From the NCBI GenBank assembly GCA_903869665.1, contig CAIPZZ010000063.1:1-62401 (forward strand): 62,401 nucleotides of DNA, read 5' to 3'. The stretch comes from an uncultured Opitutia bacterium. Its GTDB lineage: Bacteria > Verrucomicrobiota > Verrucomicrobiia > Opitutales > Opitutaceae. Shown here piece after piece: positions 8,529 through 16,711 of this stretch. A program made the translations under genes and the position numbers. The notes below the pieces were generated by a model that was not told where the DNA came from, searched no databases, and was given only the letters and a program-made list of their open reading frames with translations. Numbering within the stretch: the first letter of the stretch is position 1; every line of letters begins with the position of its first letter.

Positions 8529-8623
8529 TTTCCTCTTTCTCTTAATCTTTCTCTTTCTCCCGCCTTTCTCCCCGTCCCCGCGTCCTCAACACCGGCAAGA
8601 GAACGATTAAGAGAAAGAGGAAA
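8529..8623. repeat. purine/pyrimidine inverted repeat after MuiA copy 2
   Basis: A perfect 19-bp inverted repeat has its left arm at 8529-8547 (TTTCCTCTTTCTCTTAATC) and right arm at 8605-8623, with a 57-base loop. It sits at the same place relative to its gene as the repeats after copies 1 and 3 and has the same purine/pyrimidine bias, but a different exact sequence. It fills most of the 148-base gap between copies 2 and 3. Confidence 0.8.
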
Positions 8624-8658
8624 GAGAAAGAAACCAAACCAACCAACTTTCCCCCGCC

Positions 8659-10521
8659 ATGAAAACCACCTCCCGCCTCCTGCTGCTGGTCTGCTGCTGC
8701 TCACTACTCGCTACCCGCTACTCGCTACTCGCGGCCGCGACTCCCGTCGCGGCCACCATCTCCGCTGTCACCGTCTATGCCGACCGCGCCGTCGTCACCC
8801 GCACCGCCCGCGTCGAGCTGCCCGCTGGCGTGAGCGAGCTGGTCTTCGCGAATCTGCCCGACACCCTCGTGGACGCCTCGCTCCAAGTCGCCGCCGGCGT
8901 GCGTCCGCGCGCAGGAGGTAGCGCGCCCATTGTGCCCGGCCCCGTGGCGGCCGCCGCCACCGCGACCATCCTCGATGTCTCCGCGCGCGTGACCTACGTC
9001 GAGGCCTCGCCCGACCCACGCGAGAAGACGCTGGAGGACGACCTGCTCGCCCTCCGCAAGGCCGACCGCGCCCTCGCCGACGAGGGCCGCGCGCTCGCCC
9101 ACCGCCGCGAGCTGCTCGGCCAGATCGAGGGCGTCGCCCTCGCCCCCGAGTCCGCCGCCGCGCCGGCCGCCCCGCGCCTCGCCTTCGCCGACTGGGAGAA
9201 GCTGCTGGCGTTTTCCGACAAGGCCGCGACCGACGTCGAGACGCGCCAACGCGAGCTCGACCAGAAAATCAGCGAGTCCGCCGCCAAGATTTCCGCCGCC
9301 GAGGCCCGCTTGCGCGACCTGCGCGGCAGCCGCCCCGCCCGCAAGAGCTACAAGACCGTGACCGTCCGCCTCAATGCCCCCGCCGCCGGCGCGCTTGACC
9401 TCGCCCTCACCTGTGCCCTGCCCAACGCGAGCTGGGCGCCCACCTACGATGCCCGTCTCCGCACCGAGCCCCGCCTCGTCGAGCTCGGCTACTTCGGCCT
9501 CGTCCGCAACGCCACCGGCGAGGACTGGAACAACGTCGCCCTCGTTCTCTCCACCGCCCGCCCGTCCCTCGGCGGCGGCTCCGCCGAGCCCAACGCGTGG
9601 ATCCTCGACGTGGCCCGGCCGGTGCCGGTGGCGCAAGGTCAACGGGGCGGCGCAGGCGGGCAACTCACCCAGCAGCAGGCCTTCAGCAATACAGCAGCGC
9701 TCAGCAACCAACGAGCGCTGGCCAGCAATGGCGCGGCACTCACCAACAATGACGCAGTGGGTGGCTATCGTATACAGGTCGGCTCTAATCTCGCTAACGA
9801 TTATATGCCGACTCCTTGGGCCACCGCCACCGTGGACACCGGCGCGACCAGCGCCACGTTCTCCATCAAGGATCCCGTCACCCTCCCCGGCGACAACACC
9901 CCGCGCCGTGTCGCCATCACCACCGCTAGCCTGAACGCGCAGCTCCAATACCAGTCGGTCCCGCGCACGGCCGAGACCGCGTTCCTTAGCGCCTACATCA
10001 ACAACACCACCGACGCGCCGCTGCTCCCCGGCGAGTTGAACGTGTTCCTCGATGACAACTTTGTCGCCGCCAGCCGCCACGCCGCTGCCACCATGCCAGG
10101 CGAGCGCTTCCAGCTCGCCCTCGGAGCCGACGAGGGCATCGCCATCAAGCGCCGCCTCGTCAACCGCCTCAGCGAGACAGTCGGACTCTCCGGCAAGACC
10201 ACGCGCGTGACCTACGAGTATCAGTTCAGCGTCACCAACAACAAAAAGTCCGCGCACCGCGTGATGTTCAAGGACGTGCTGCCCGTCTCACGCGACGAGA
10301 AGGTCGTGGTGAAGCTGTTGGAGCCCACCGAGCGCGAAATCGTGAAAGCCGAGGACATCACCGTGCCCAACGAGCTACCTAAGCCCGGCATCACCCGCGA
10401 GGAGGACGGCCGCATCGTCTGGCGCGCGGATGTCGCCCCCGGCAAAGCCGGCGAGCGCAAGTTCACGCTCAAGTTTACCGTCGAGTTCCCCACCGACACC
10501 CCCGTCTCCGGCCTGCAATAA
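8659..10521 (+). CDS. MuiA-family (DUF4140/DUF4139) exported protein, copy 3
   Basis: A 620-residue paralogue. It has the N-domain signature ISAVTVYADRAVVTRTA and FANLPDTL, a coiled-coil region, NASWAPTYDARL, ATGEDWNNVALVLSTARPSL and MFKDVLPVSRDEKVVVK. Its central linker (about residues 325-390) is Gln/Asn/Ala-rich and unlike those of copies 1 and 2. An extra Pro/Gly/Ala-rich segment (about residues 80-100) interrupts the N domain. The signal peptide (LLVCCCSLLATRYSLLAA then ATPVAA) comes from a heptamer array plus a palindrome. Copy 3 resembles copy 2 more than copy 1 in this signal region. Function is unknown; envelope location is inferred. Confidence 0.87.
   Translation: MKTTSRLLLLVCCCSLLATRYSLLAAATPVAATISAVTVYADRAVVTRTARVELPAGVSELVFANLPDTLVDASLQVAAGVRPRAGGSAPIVPGPVAAAATATILDVSARVTYVEASPDPREKTLEDDLLALRKADRALADEGRALAHRRELLGQIEGVALAPESAAAPAAPRLAFADWEKLLAFSDKAATDVETRQRELDQKISESAAKISAAEARLRDLRGSRPARKSYKTVTVRLNAPAAGALDLALTCALPNASWAPTYDARLRTEPRLVELGYFGLVRNATGEDWNNVALVLSTARPSLGGGSAEPNAWILDVARPVPVAQGQRGGAGGQLTQQQAFSNTAALSNQRALASNGAALTNNDAVGGYRIQVGSNLANDYMPTPWATATVDTGATSATFSIKDPVTLPGDNTPRRVAITTASLNAQLQYQSVPRTAETAFLSAYINNTTDAPLLPGELNVFLDDNFVAASRHAAATMPGERFQLALGADEGIAIKRRLVNRLSETVGLSGKTTRVTYEYQFSVTNNKKSAHRVMFKDVLPVSRDEKVVVKLLEPTEREIVKAEDITVPNELPKPGITREEDGRIVWRADVAPGKAGERKFTLKFTVEFPTDTPVSGLQ
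8704..8731 (+). repeat. four-unit heptanucleotide repeat in signal-peptide codons, copy 3
   Basis: Units are CTACTCG, CTACCCG, CTACTCG, CTACTCG. As in copy 2 there are four units and the second is the diverged one, yet the unit sequence is unrelated to TGTCCTC. A 7-base unit reads as a 7-residue periodic peptide in any frame, here LLATRYS, which is hydrophobic enough to serve in a signal peptide. Confidence 0.8.
8733..8754. repeat. CGCGAC palindrome in signal-peptide codons, copy 3
   Basis: GGCCGCGAC-TCCC-GTCGCGGCC is a perfect 9-bp hairpin with loop TCCC, the same element as at 6669-6688. It sits right after the heptamer array and encodes the predicted cleavage region. Confidence 0.75.
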
Positions 10522-10533
10522 CCAACTCCGGCG

Positions 10534-10624
10534 TCGTTCTCGTTCTCTTACTCCTCTCGTTCTTCCCCGAAAAACAGGGTCTGAACCAAACCGAGAACGA
10601 GTAGGACTAAGAGAACGAGAACGA
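10534..10624. repeat. purine/pyrimidine inverted repeat after MuiA copy 3
   Basis: The left arm TCGTTCTCGTTCTCTTA (10534-10550) is a perfect 17-bp inverted match to 10608-10624. The inner part pairs further with one mismatch and a 2-base offset. The right half is nearly identical to the repeat after copy 1. Confidence 0.8.
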
Positions 10625-10778
10625 TAAAAAGCACGCCCGACGAAAATATTCCCTAAGGATTCGCGTCTTTGCGTGTCTTACCATTGGCCGGCAGTGGGTT
10701 CTTCAGACCATGGGGAAATACGTCCGGTCCGCGGCCGCGCCTTCGTGGGGAGGGCGCGGCCGCAAATTTTTCCGGCGT

Positions 10779-10832
10779 AGCGCAGGCTTCCAGCCTGCAC
10801 CCTGCCGCCCGAGCAGGCTGGAAGCCTGCGCT
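10779..10832. repeat. REP-like palindrome (CAGGCTTCCAGCCTG type)
   Basis: AGCGCAGGCTTCCAGCCTGC (10779-10798) is perfectly inverted at 10813-10832, a 20-bp stem with a 14-base loop. Each arm is itself nearly palindromic. Elements like this are common between genes in PVC bacteria. The rest of the 442-base gap 10522-10963 holds the preceding inverted repeat and no recognisable gene. Confidence 0.8.
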
Positions 10833-10963
10833 GCACCCCTCGCCAGTCCACAAAATCTTTCCTCTTTCTCCCCGGCCCGTTTCCCCCTTCCCCCGCTCAG
10901 GTATACCTGCCAGCCTGATCCTGCTCGTCGCCCCATCCTGTCCGTTTTTCATCTGCCCCCGCC

Positions 10964-11767
10964 ATGAACACTCCTCGTCGCTCCAGCCGTCCGCTTTCGC
11001 TGCTCGCCGTCTTGTTTCTTGCCCGCTGCGCTTCGCTTCTCGCAGCCGCACCCACGGTCATCACGCCCGCCGCGACGGTAGCCGCGCCCGCCGCCGCCAT
11101 CCGCTTTGAGAAAAACGTCAACGACTACGAGGCCGCCGACCGCGCGAAGCCGCCGACCAAGGGCGCGATCTTGCTCGTCGGTGACTCGCAGTTCTTCCGT
11201 TGGAAAACCCTCGCTGAGGACTTGCCCGGCTACACCGTCGTCAACCGCGGCATAGATTCGTTCCAGATGTCGGACCTGCTTTTTTTCGCCGACCGGCTCG
11301 TGCCTACCTACGCACCTCACTTCGTAGTGGTCCATGCCGGAGGCAACGACGTCCACAACGGCCGCAAGCCCGAGCAGGTGCTCGCCGACTTCCAGGCCTT
11401 CGTCGCCAAAGTGCGCGTCGCGCTGCCCAACGTCCCCATTGCGTTCACCAGCACTACGCCCGGCCCCGCGCGCTGGGACGAGCGCGAGGTGCGCGTGAAA
11501 ACCAACCAAGTCCTCAAAGACTGGATCGCCACGCAGAAAAATCTCCACTTCATTGACCTTTGGGACGCGTTGCTCACGCCCGACGGCAAAACCCGCGAGG
11601 ACCTCTGGGTCGAAGATCGCATCCACCCCAATCAGGCCGGCTACCGCGTCCGGGTGAAAATCATGCAGCCCCTGCTCGGCCCGCCGGAACAAAATCCCGC
11701 ACCACCCTCGCAGCCTCCGGTCGCGCCCGTGGTGTCCGCGCCGCGCGCGGCCCCGACGAAACCGTGA
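10964..11767 (+). CDS. SGNH/GDSL-type exported hydrolase
   Basis: A 267-residue exported esterase or lipase-like protein. An N-terminal signal region (about 1-29) is followed by the SGNH blocks: block I LLVGDSQFF with nucleophile S75, block II NRGIDSF (about 94-100), block III HAGGNDV with N128, and block V DRIHPNQAGY with the catalytic Asp/His near residues 218-221. The C-terminal tail is Pro/Ala-rich. The family removes acyl or acetyl groups from lipids or glycans; the substrate is unknown. The downstream small membrane protein gene overlaps its stop codon, implying co-transcription. Confidence 0.87.
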   Translation: MNTPRRSSRPLSLLAVLFLARCASLLAAAPTVITPAATVAAPAAAIRFEKNVNDYEAADRAKPPTKGAILLVGDSQFFRWKTLAEDLPGYTVVNRGIDSFQMSDLLFFADRLVPTYAPHFVVVHAGGNDVHNGRKPEQVLADFQAFVAKVRVALPNVPIAFTSTTPGPARWDEREVRVKTNQVLKDWIATQKNLHFIDLWDALLTPDGKTREDLWVEDRIHPNQAGYRVRVKIMQPLLGPPEQNPAPPSQPPVAPVVSAPRAAPTKP

Positions 11768-12048
11768 CGCCCGAAACCGACTCCCTGCTCGCCGCGTGCG
11801 CAATCGCCTTCGTTGGGGTGGTAATCGGCGGCGGCCTGCAATGGACTGTGCTACGCGACACCAAGGGCGACCTCGGCGCCGGCGGCGGGCTGCCCATGAA
11901 CTTGGGTCTCGGCGTCGTCGCCAGTGTCGGCCTGGCCATGGCGATCGTGGGCCCGCTCTCCGGCGCAAGGATAGCGGCCCTGTTTGCCAGCCATGCGCTT
12001 GGCTGGATCACGTTGTGGCTGTGGTCGCGACGGCGTTCGCGCCGGTGA
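11764..12048 (+). CDS. small two-helix membrane protein
   Basis: A 94-residue protein starting at GTG 11764, which overlaps the stop of the SGNH gene (GTGA). It has two or three hydrophobic segments (near residues 8-24, 50-67 and 72-88) and a basic C terminus (WSRRRSRR), suggesting an inner-membrane protein. No family was recognised. It ends 55 bases before the oppA start. Confidence 0.6.
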   Translation: MTPETDSLLAACAIAFVGVVIGGGLQWTVLRDTKGDLGAGGGLPMNLGLGVVASVGLAMAIVGPLSGARIAALFASHALGWITLWLWSRRRSRR

Positions 12049-12103
12049 CATTTGCGCTCATCCCCGTGCTTGCGGCGCGCCTCGCCGGGCGTTTGCTTGC
12101 GGC

Positions 12104-13765
12104 ATGCTTGCCCGCACTCTCGTCCCCCTTTTCGCTGCCGTGCTGCTCGCCGGCTGCGGCAAAAATAGCTCTACCGCGCCATCCGCCGGTGGCGGCAGCT
12201 CCGTCACGCCACGCGCGCAGGTGCTGCGTGTCGGCAACGGCGCAGAGCCGGAGGACCTCGACCCGCAGGCCATCACCGGCGTGACCGAGGCCAAGCTCGT
12301 CATGGCCCTCTTTGAGGGGCTGCTTGCGCCTGATCCGCATGACCTCCATCCCGTGCCCGGGGTCGCCGAATCGTGGGATATTTCGCCCGACGGCCTCACC
12401 TACACGTTTCATCTCCGCGCCAACGCGAAATGGTCCGACGGCTCGCCGCTCACCGCGCAGGATTTCCTCGACTCATGGAAACGGATGCTCTCGCCCAAGT
12501 TTGCCTCCGAATACGCTTACCTCATCTACAACTTTGTCGTCGGCGCGAAGGACTATTACGAGGGCCGGCTCGCCGATTTCTCGAAAGTAGGCTTCGCCGC
12601 GCCCGATGAACGCACCGTAGTCGTGCGTCTCGCCAATCCCACGCCCTACCTACTCAGCATCATCGCGTGTCATCAGGCGTGGTTTCCCGTGCCGCTGAAG
12701 GCCATCGCGCGGGTCGGTGCGACCGACATGAAGCAGACCGGCTGGACCCAGCCCGGTAAAATCGTCGGCAACGGCCCCTTCCTGCTGAAGGAATGGCTCC
12801 CGCGTCAGAAAATCACCGTCGTCCGCAATCCCAACTATTGGGACGCCGCCACGGTGAAACTCGACGCCATCGAATTTTACCCGATTGATGACCTGTCCGC
12901 CGAGGAGCAGGCGTTTCGCACTGGCCGGATTGACCTGACGGACTCGATGCCGCCCGCGAAGATTGATACCTACCGTCGCGACCACGCCGACGTGTTCCAC
13001 CTTGAGCCTTATCTCGGCCTCTATTTCTACCGCTGCAACGTCTCCAAACCTCCGCTCACGGACAAGCGCGTGCGCCGCGCCCTCGCGCTCGCGATTGACC
13101 GCGAGGCCATCGTGAAAAATATTACGCGTGGCGGCCAGCGCCCCGCCTACGCCGTCACCCCGCCCGGCACCGCGGGCTACACGCCGTCCGCCGCGCTTCC
13201 CGGCGGCACGCCGTCCGCCGCCCGCGAGGCCGCGCTCGCCGAGGCGAAACGCCTCCTCGCCGAGGCCGGTTATCCCGGCGGCAAGGGCTGCCCGCCGGTC
13301 GAGCTGCTCTACAACACCAGCGATGCGCATAAGGCCGTCGCCGAGGCCGTGCAGCAGATGTGGCGCGAGACTCTCGGCGTCGAGGTGAGGCTGACGAACC
13401 AGGAGTGGAAAGTGTTTCTCAGTTCGCAACACACGCACGATTACCAGATGGCCCGTGCCGGCTGGATCGCCGACTACGAGGATCCGCATGTGTTTCTGGA
13501 AATCTGGAGCTCCGACAACGGTAACAACGACACCCTCTGGAAAAACGCCGACTACGACCGCCTGCTCCAGTCCGCCCTTGCTGCGAAGTCACAGAACGAG
13601 CGTTACGCCATCTACCAACAAATGGACGCCATTCTCGTGGACGAGTGTCCCATCATCCCGATCTATTATTACACGCATGTCTCCGCCCGTAGCCCGAAGG
13701 TGCAGGGCTGGTTCCCTACGCTCCTCGACCTGCACCCCTACAAGCACGTCTGGCTGGAAAAATGA
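12104..13765 (+). CDS. oligopeptide ABC transporter substrate-binding lipoprotein (OppA type)
   Basis: A 553-residue family-5 solute-binding lipoprotein. The lipobox LLAGC puts the acylated Cys at residue 18. The mature protein opens with RVGNGAEPEDLDPQ, the start typical of OppA/DppA, and contains GLTYTFHLRANAKWSDG, NGPFLLKEW and DKRVRRALALAIDREAIV, all standard for the family. The ATG at 12104 is chosen because it starts exactly at the signal peptide; a longer frame upstream adds 40 residues without family character. It binds peptides for the OppB/OppC permeases encoded beyond the reversed GH31 gene. Confidence 0.92.
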   Translation: MLARTLVPLFAAVLLAGCGKNSSTAPSAGGGSSVTPRAQVLRVGNGAEPEDLDPQAITGVTEAKLVMALFEGLLAPDPHDLHPVPGVAESWDISPDGLTYTFHLRANAKWSDGSPLTAQDFLDSWKRMLSPKFASEYAYLIYNFVVGAKDYYEGRLADFSKVGFAAPDERTVVVRLANPTPYLLSIIACHQAWFPVPLKAIARVGATDMKQTGWTQPGKIVGNGPFLLKEWLPRQKITVVRNPNYWDAATVKLDAIEFYPIDDLSAEEQAFRTGRIDLTDSMPPAKIDTYRRDHADVFHLEPYLGLYFYRCNVSKPPLTDKRVRRALALAIDREAIVKNITRGGQRPAYAVTPPGTAGYTPSAALPGGTPSAAREAALAEAKRLLAEAGYPGGKGCPPVELLYNTSDAHKAVAEAVQQMWRETLGVEVRLTNQEWKVFLSSQHTHDYQMARAGWIADYEDPHVFLEIWSSDNGNNDTLWKNADYDRLLQSALAAKSQNERYAIYQQMDAILVDECPIIPIYYYTHVSARSPKVQGWFPTLLDLHPYKHVWLEK

Positions 13766-13771
13766 GGTGGC

Positions 13772-16465
13772 TCACGGCGCACGCACCTCGACGGCTTTGC
13801 CCGTGTAGCGCACTTCGGTGTCGGCGTCTTTTTCGGCGAGCGCGCCGGTCCCTTTGCCTGGGCGCACCCACACCACGCGGAATGTCCGCTCCTTCAGCAT
13901 GCCGGGAAACTCGCCCGCGCGGTCGCCGAGGGTGAGCGTCTTGCGGGCCTCGTCCCACTTTATCGGGATGGTCGCGAACGCGCCTTGCTCGTAACGGTAG
14001 CTGTCGCCCTCGTCCTCGTAGAGCGTGAAACTGCCGTCGGCCCCGCGATACACGCGCAGCTCGATCTGGTCGGCTGGTTTCTCGCGCGCGAACTGCTGGT
14101 CGGGGCCGAATGGCACGATGCTGCCCGCGCGGACGAAGAGCGGGATCTGATCCTGCGGTGCGGCCACGTCGGCGCGCTTGCCGGCTGGCGTGGTCTCGCC
14201 GGTCCAGAAATTTGTCCAGCCCGCCGCCGGCAGATAAACGTCTCGCGACGTCGCCTTTGGCTGCGTGACCGGGCTGACGAGGAAAGCCGGGCCGAACATA
14301 TATTCGTCCGAGATATCGGCTGCTACCGCATCGCCAAGAAAATCCATCACGAGCGGCCGCATCATCGTGTAGTGCTCGTGCGTCACGCGCCATGCGGTCG
14401 AGTAGATGTAGGGCAGCAGGCGGTAGCGGAGCTTGTCGTAGGCGATGAGCGTCTGCTCGGCGCGGGGAAATTTCCAAAATTCCGTCTCACTCTGGTAGCC
14501 ATGGATGCGCTGCACCGGGCAGAACGTGCTGAACTGGAACCAGCGCGTGAGCAGGTCGGCGTAGTCCTCGGACTGGTATTGGTCGCGCGGCCGGAAGAAG
14601 CCGCCGGTGTCGGTTGTCCAATACGGCAAGCCCGCGACGCTCACGTTGAGGCCGGCGGGAATTTGACGCCGAAAGGCGTCCCAGTTGCCGTTGATGTCGC
14701 CCGTCCAGAGCGCCGTCGCATAACGCTGCTGGCCGGGATAGGCCGAGCGCGTGAGGATGACGACGCGCTTGTCCGGCGAGGCCGCGCGCTGGCCGTCGTA
14801 AATGGTCTGGTTGGCGACGAGCGGGTAGGCGTTGCGGTAGAGGTCGCCCGAGCCGAGAAATACCGTTTTGCCGGCCATCGAGTTGCCGTCGTCACCCGGC
14901 TCGGTGGCATCCTGCCACCACGCGTCGGTGCCGGGCGCAAAGAACGCCTCGTTGATGTATTTCCAACGCAACGCGCGTGCGGCGGGATTAAACTGATCCA
15001 CCCACTCGTTCTTGTCGGTGCTGCTTGGGAAAGTGAACTTTTGCGCCTTCAGGTCGGCCCCAGCTTTTCCCTGTGGATTGGACCAAACCGAGATCATGAA
15101 GCGCACGTTCTGCTCGTGCAGCGAGCTCATCAGCGCGGCGGGGTCGGGATATTTCGCGGTGTCCCACTCGTAGGCGCCCCAGCCGTGCGAACCCCAGTAT
15201 TGCCAATCCTGGACAATCAGGTCGAGCGGGATGCCTCGGCGGCGAAACTCCGCCACGGTGTCGAGGATTTGCTGCGAGCTGGAGTAGCGCTCGCGGCATT
15301 GCCAGAAGCCGTAGGCCCACTCCGGCCAGAGCGGGGCGGTGCCGGTCGCGGTGCGATAGGCGGCGACCACGTCGTCCAGCTCCGGCCCGTAAAAAAACCA
15401 GTAGTCCACGCCCTCGCCAAGTTGCGAGCGGAACGTGGTGGTGTCACCTAGCGGGCGGGCGAAGAGCTTGGCATCCCGACCGCCGCCGAGCAGACGCACC
15501 GGCACCGTGGTGTTGGCGGGAAGTGTGACGCGACCGAGGAGGGTGTAGGGCACCCACTGGTTCTGGAGACGCGCGACGGTCTTGCCGTCCACGACGATGC
15601 CTAAGTCGTTGCGGCGGTCACCGTCTTTGGCGAAAAAAACATACTCCCCTGCCGCGCCGCTCGTGAATGTCCCGATGCGTGCCGCCACCGGTGCTGGTCC
15701 CCGGCCCCGGCCGCGCGCGGGCACCGCCGGCGGCACCTGCTGCAACTGCTCGGTCGCCGTCGGGCCGCCCGCCGTAGCGGGAACCGCCGCGCCCTCGGCC
15801 ACGAGCGAGATCTGCTGGTCAACGGGGTTGAAGTCGGTGAGCGAAGCGTTGTCCCACAGCAGGCCGTAACCCTTGCTGGATACCAGCACGGGAAACGCCG
15901 CCTGCGTGTTGAGCTGGCGCAGCTCGATCGGCAGACCGCGCCAGTTCCACACGCCGTCCTGCGCCTCGGCCATGCCGTAGAGTCGCTCGTCGGCCGGCGA
16001 GAGAAAAGTCTGCTCGACGTGGTAGAGCGGTGCCTCACCCAAGGCGGCAGGCTTCGCTTCGGTCAGGGTGCGGCCGCCGCCGGCCGGCTCGCGCAGCAGC
16101 GTTTTTCCAGCGGCGTCCACGAAGACCACCGTGCCCGTAGCCCGGTCCACCTCGACGCCAAACTTCGCCGTGCGCAGCACGAGTTTTGTCGGCTCCTCGT
16201 GCCAATCGAACGGCGCGGGGGTCCATTGCCGGGTGACGACGAGCTCCTTTTTCTGCGGTAGTTGTTCCGTCGCGCCTGCGATGACGTGAATGGTGCGGTC
16301 GTCACAGACCTCCAGCCGCAGCACGCCAGATGAGAGCCGCAGTGTGACGCCGGTCGCGTCTTTGGTCGTGGACCGCACCGGCGTCGGCGCGGCGACAGCC
16401 GGCTGCGCAGCCAGCACGCCGGCGAGAATGGCGAGCAGGGGAAGAATTTTACGGGCTGGTTTCAT
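13772..16465 (-). CDS. GH31 glycoside hydrolase, alpha-xylosidase/alpha-glucosidase type, with PA14-like insert
   Basis: An 897-residue exported enzyme that hydrolyses alpha-linked terminal sugars. The signal peptide covers residues 1-25. The GH31 N-terminal beta domain is interrupted at about 265-340 by a segment resembling a PA14 domain (YVFFAKDGDRRNDLGIVVDG). The barrel carries the nucleophile D519 in WWQDATEP and the acid/base D590 in ALWTGDI. A PA14 insert at this place is known from xyloglucan-directed alpha-xylosidases, so that activity is favoured but not proven. The gene is convergent with oppA (6 bases apart) and divergent from oppB. A Pro/Arg/Gly-rich linker (about 243-262) precedes the insert. 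Confidence 0.9.
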   Translation of the reverse strand: MKPARKILPLLAILAGVLAAQPAVAAPTPVRSTTKDATGVTLRLSSGVLRLEVCDDRTIHVIAGATEQLPQKKELVVTRQWTPAPFDWHEEPTKLVLRTAKFGVEVDRATGTVVFVDAAGKTLLREPAGGGRTLTEAKPAALGEAPLYHVEQTFLSPADERLYGMAEAQDGVWNWRGLPIELRQLNTQAAFPVLVSSKGYGLLWDNASLTDFNPVDQQISLVAEGAAVPATAGGPTATEQLQQVPPAVPARGRGRGPAPVAARIGTFTSGAAGEYVFFAKDGDRRNDLGIVVDGKTVARLQNQWVPYTLLGRVTLPANTTVPVRLLGGGRDAKLFARPLGDTTTFRSQLGEGVDYWFFYGPELDDVVAAYRTATGTAPLWPEWAYGFWQCRERYSSSQQILDTVAEFRRRGIPLDLIVQDWQYWGSHGWGAYEWDTAKYPDPAALMSSLHEQNVRFMISVWSNPQGKAGADLKAQKFTFPSSTDKNEWVDQFNPAARALRWKYINEAFFAPGTDAWWQDATEPGDDGNSMAGKTVFLGSGDLYRNAYPLVANQTIYDGQRAASPDKRVVILTRSAYPGQQRYATALWTGDINGNWDAFRRQIPAGLNVSVAGLPYWTTDTGGFFRPRDQYQSEDYADLLTRWFQFSTFCPVQRIHGYQSETEFWKFPRAEQTLIAYDKLRYRLLPYIYSTAWRVTHEHYTMMRPLVMDFLGDAVAADISDEYMFGPAFLVSPVTQPKATSRDVYLPAAGWTNFWTGETTPAGKRADVAAPQDQIPLFVRAGSIVPFGPDQQFAREKPADQIELRVYRGADGSFTLYEDEGDSYRYEQGAFATIPIKWDEARKTLTLGDRAGEFPGMLKERTFRVVWVRPGKGTGALAEKDADTEVRYTGKAVEVRAP

Positions 16466-16711
16466 GGGAAGGAAGGCCGATCGCCGTCGGGTTTTGGCCG
16501 GACGGGGGTGGGGCGAAAAGCTGCCCCGTGAGCTTGCGTTGCCTATGCGAAAGGCAAGGTGATTCAGGTGCTGGGGCTGCTACTTTTTCCCTGTAGGCTG
16601 CGAGCTTGCTCACGTTCGGGTAGCACGCTCTTGCCAGCTCGTGGCCTCCGCCAAACTCGAGTGCCTGATTTCAGTCTTTCAGCCCTCCGGCCTTTCGGCC
16701 TTGCTGGCGCC

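Noticed and set aside
16560-16711. Coding extension upstream of oppB
   Set aside because: The frame is open, but conserved OppB sequence begins exactly at 16712 and the upstream residues are not family-like.
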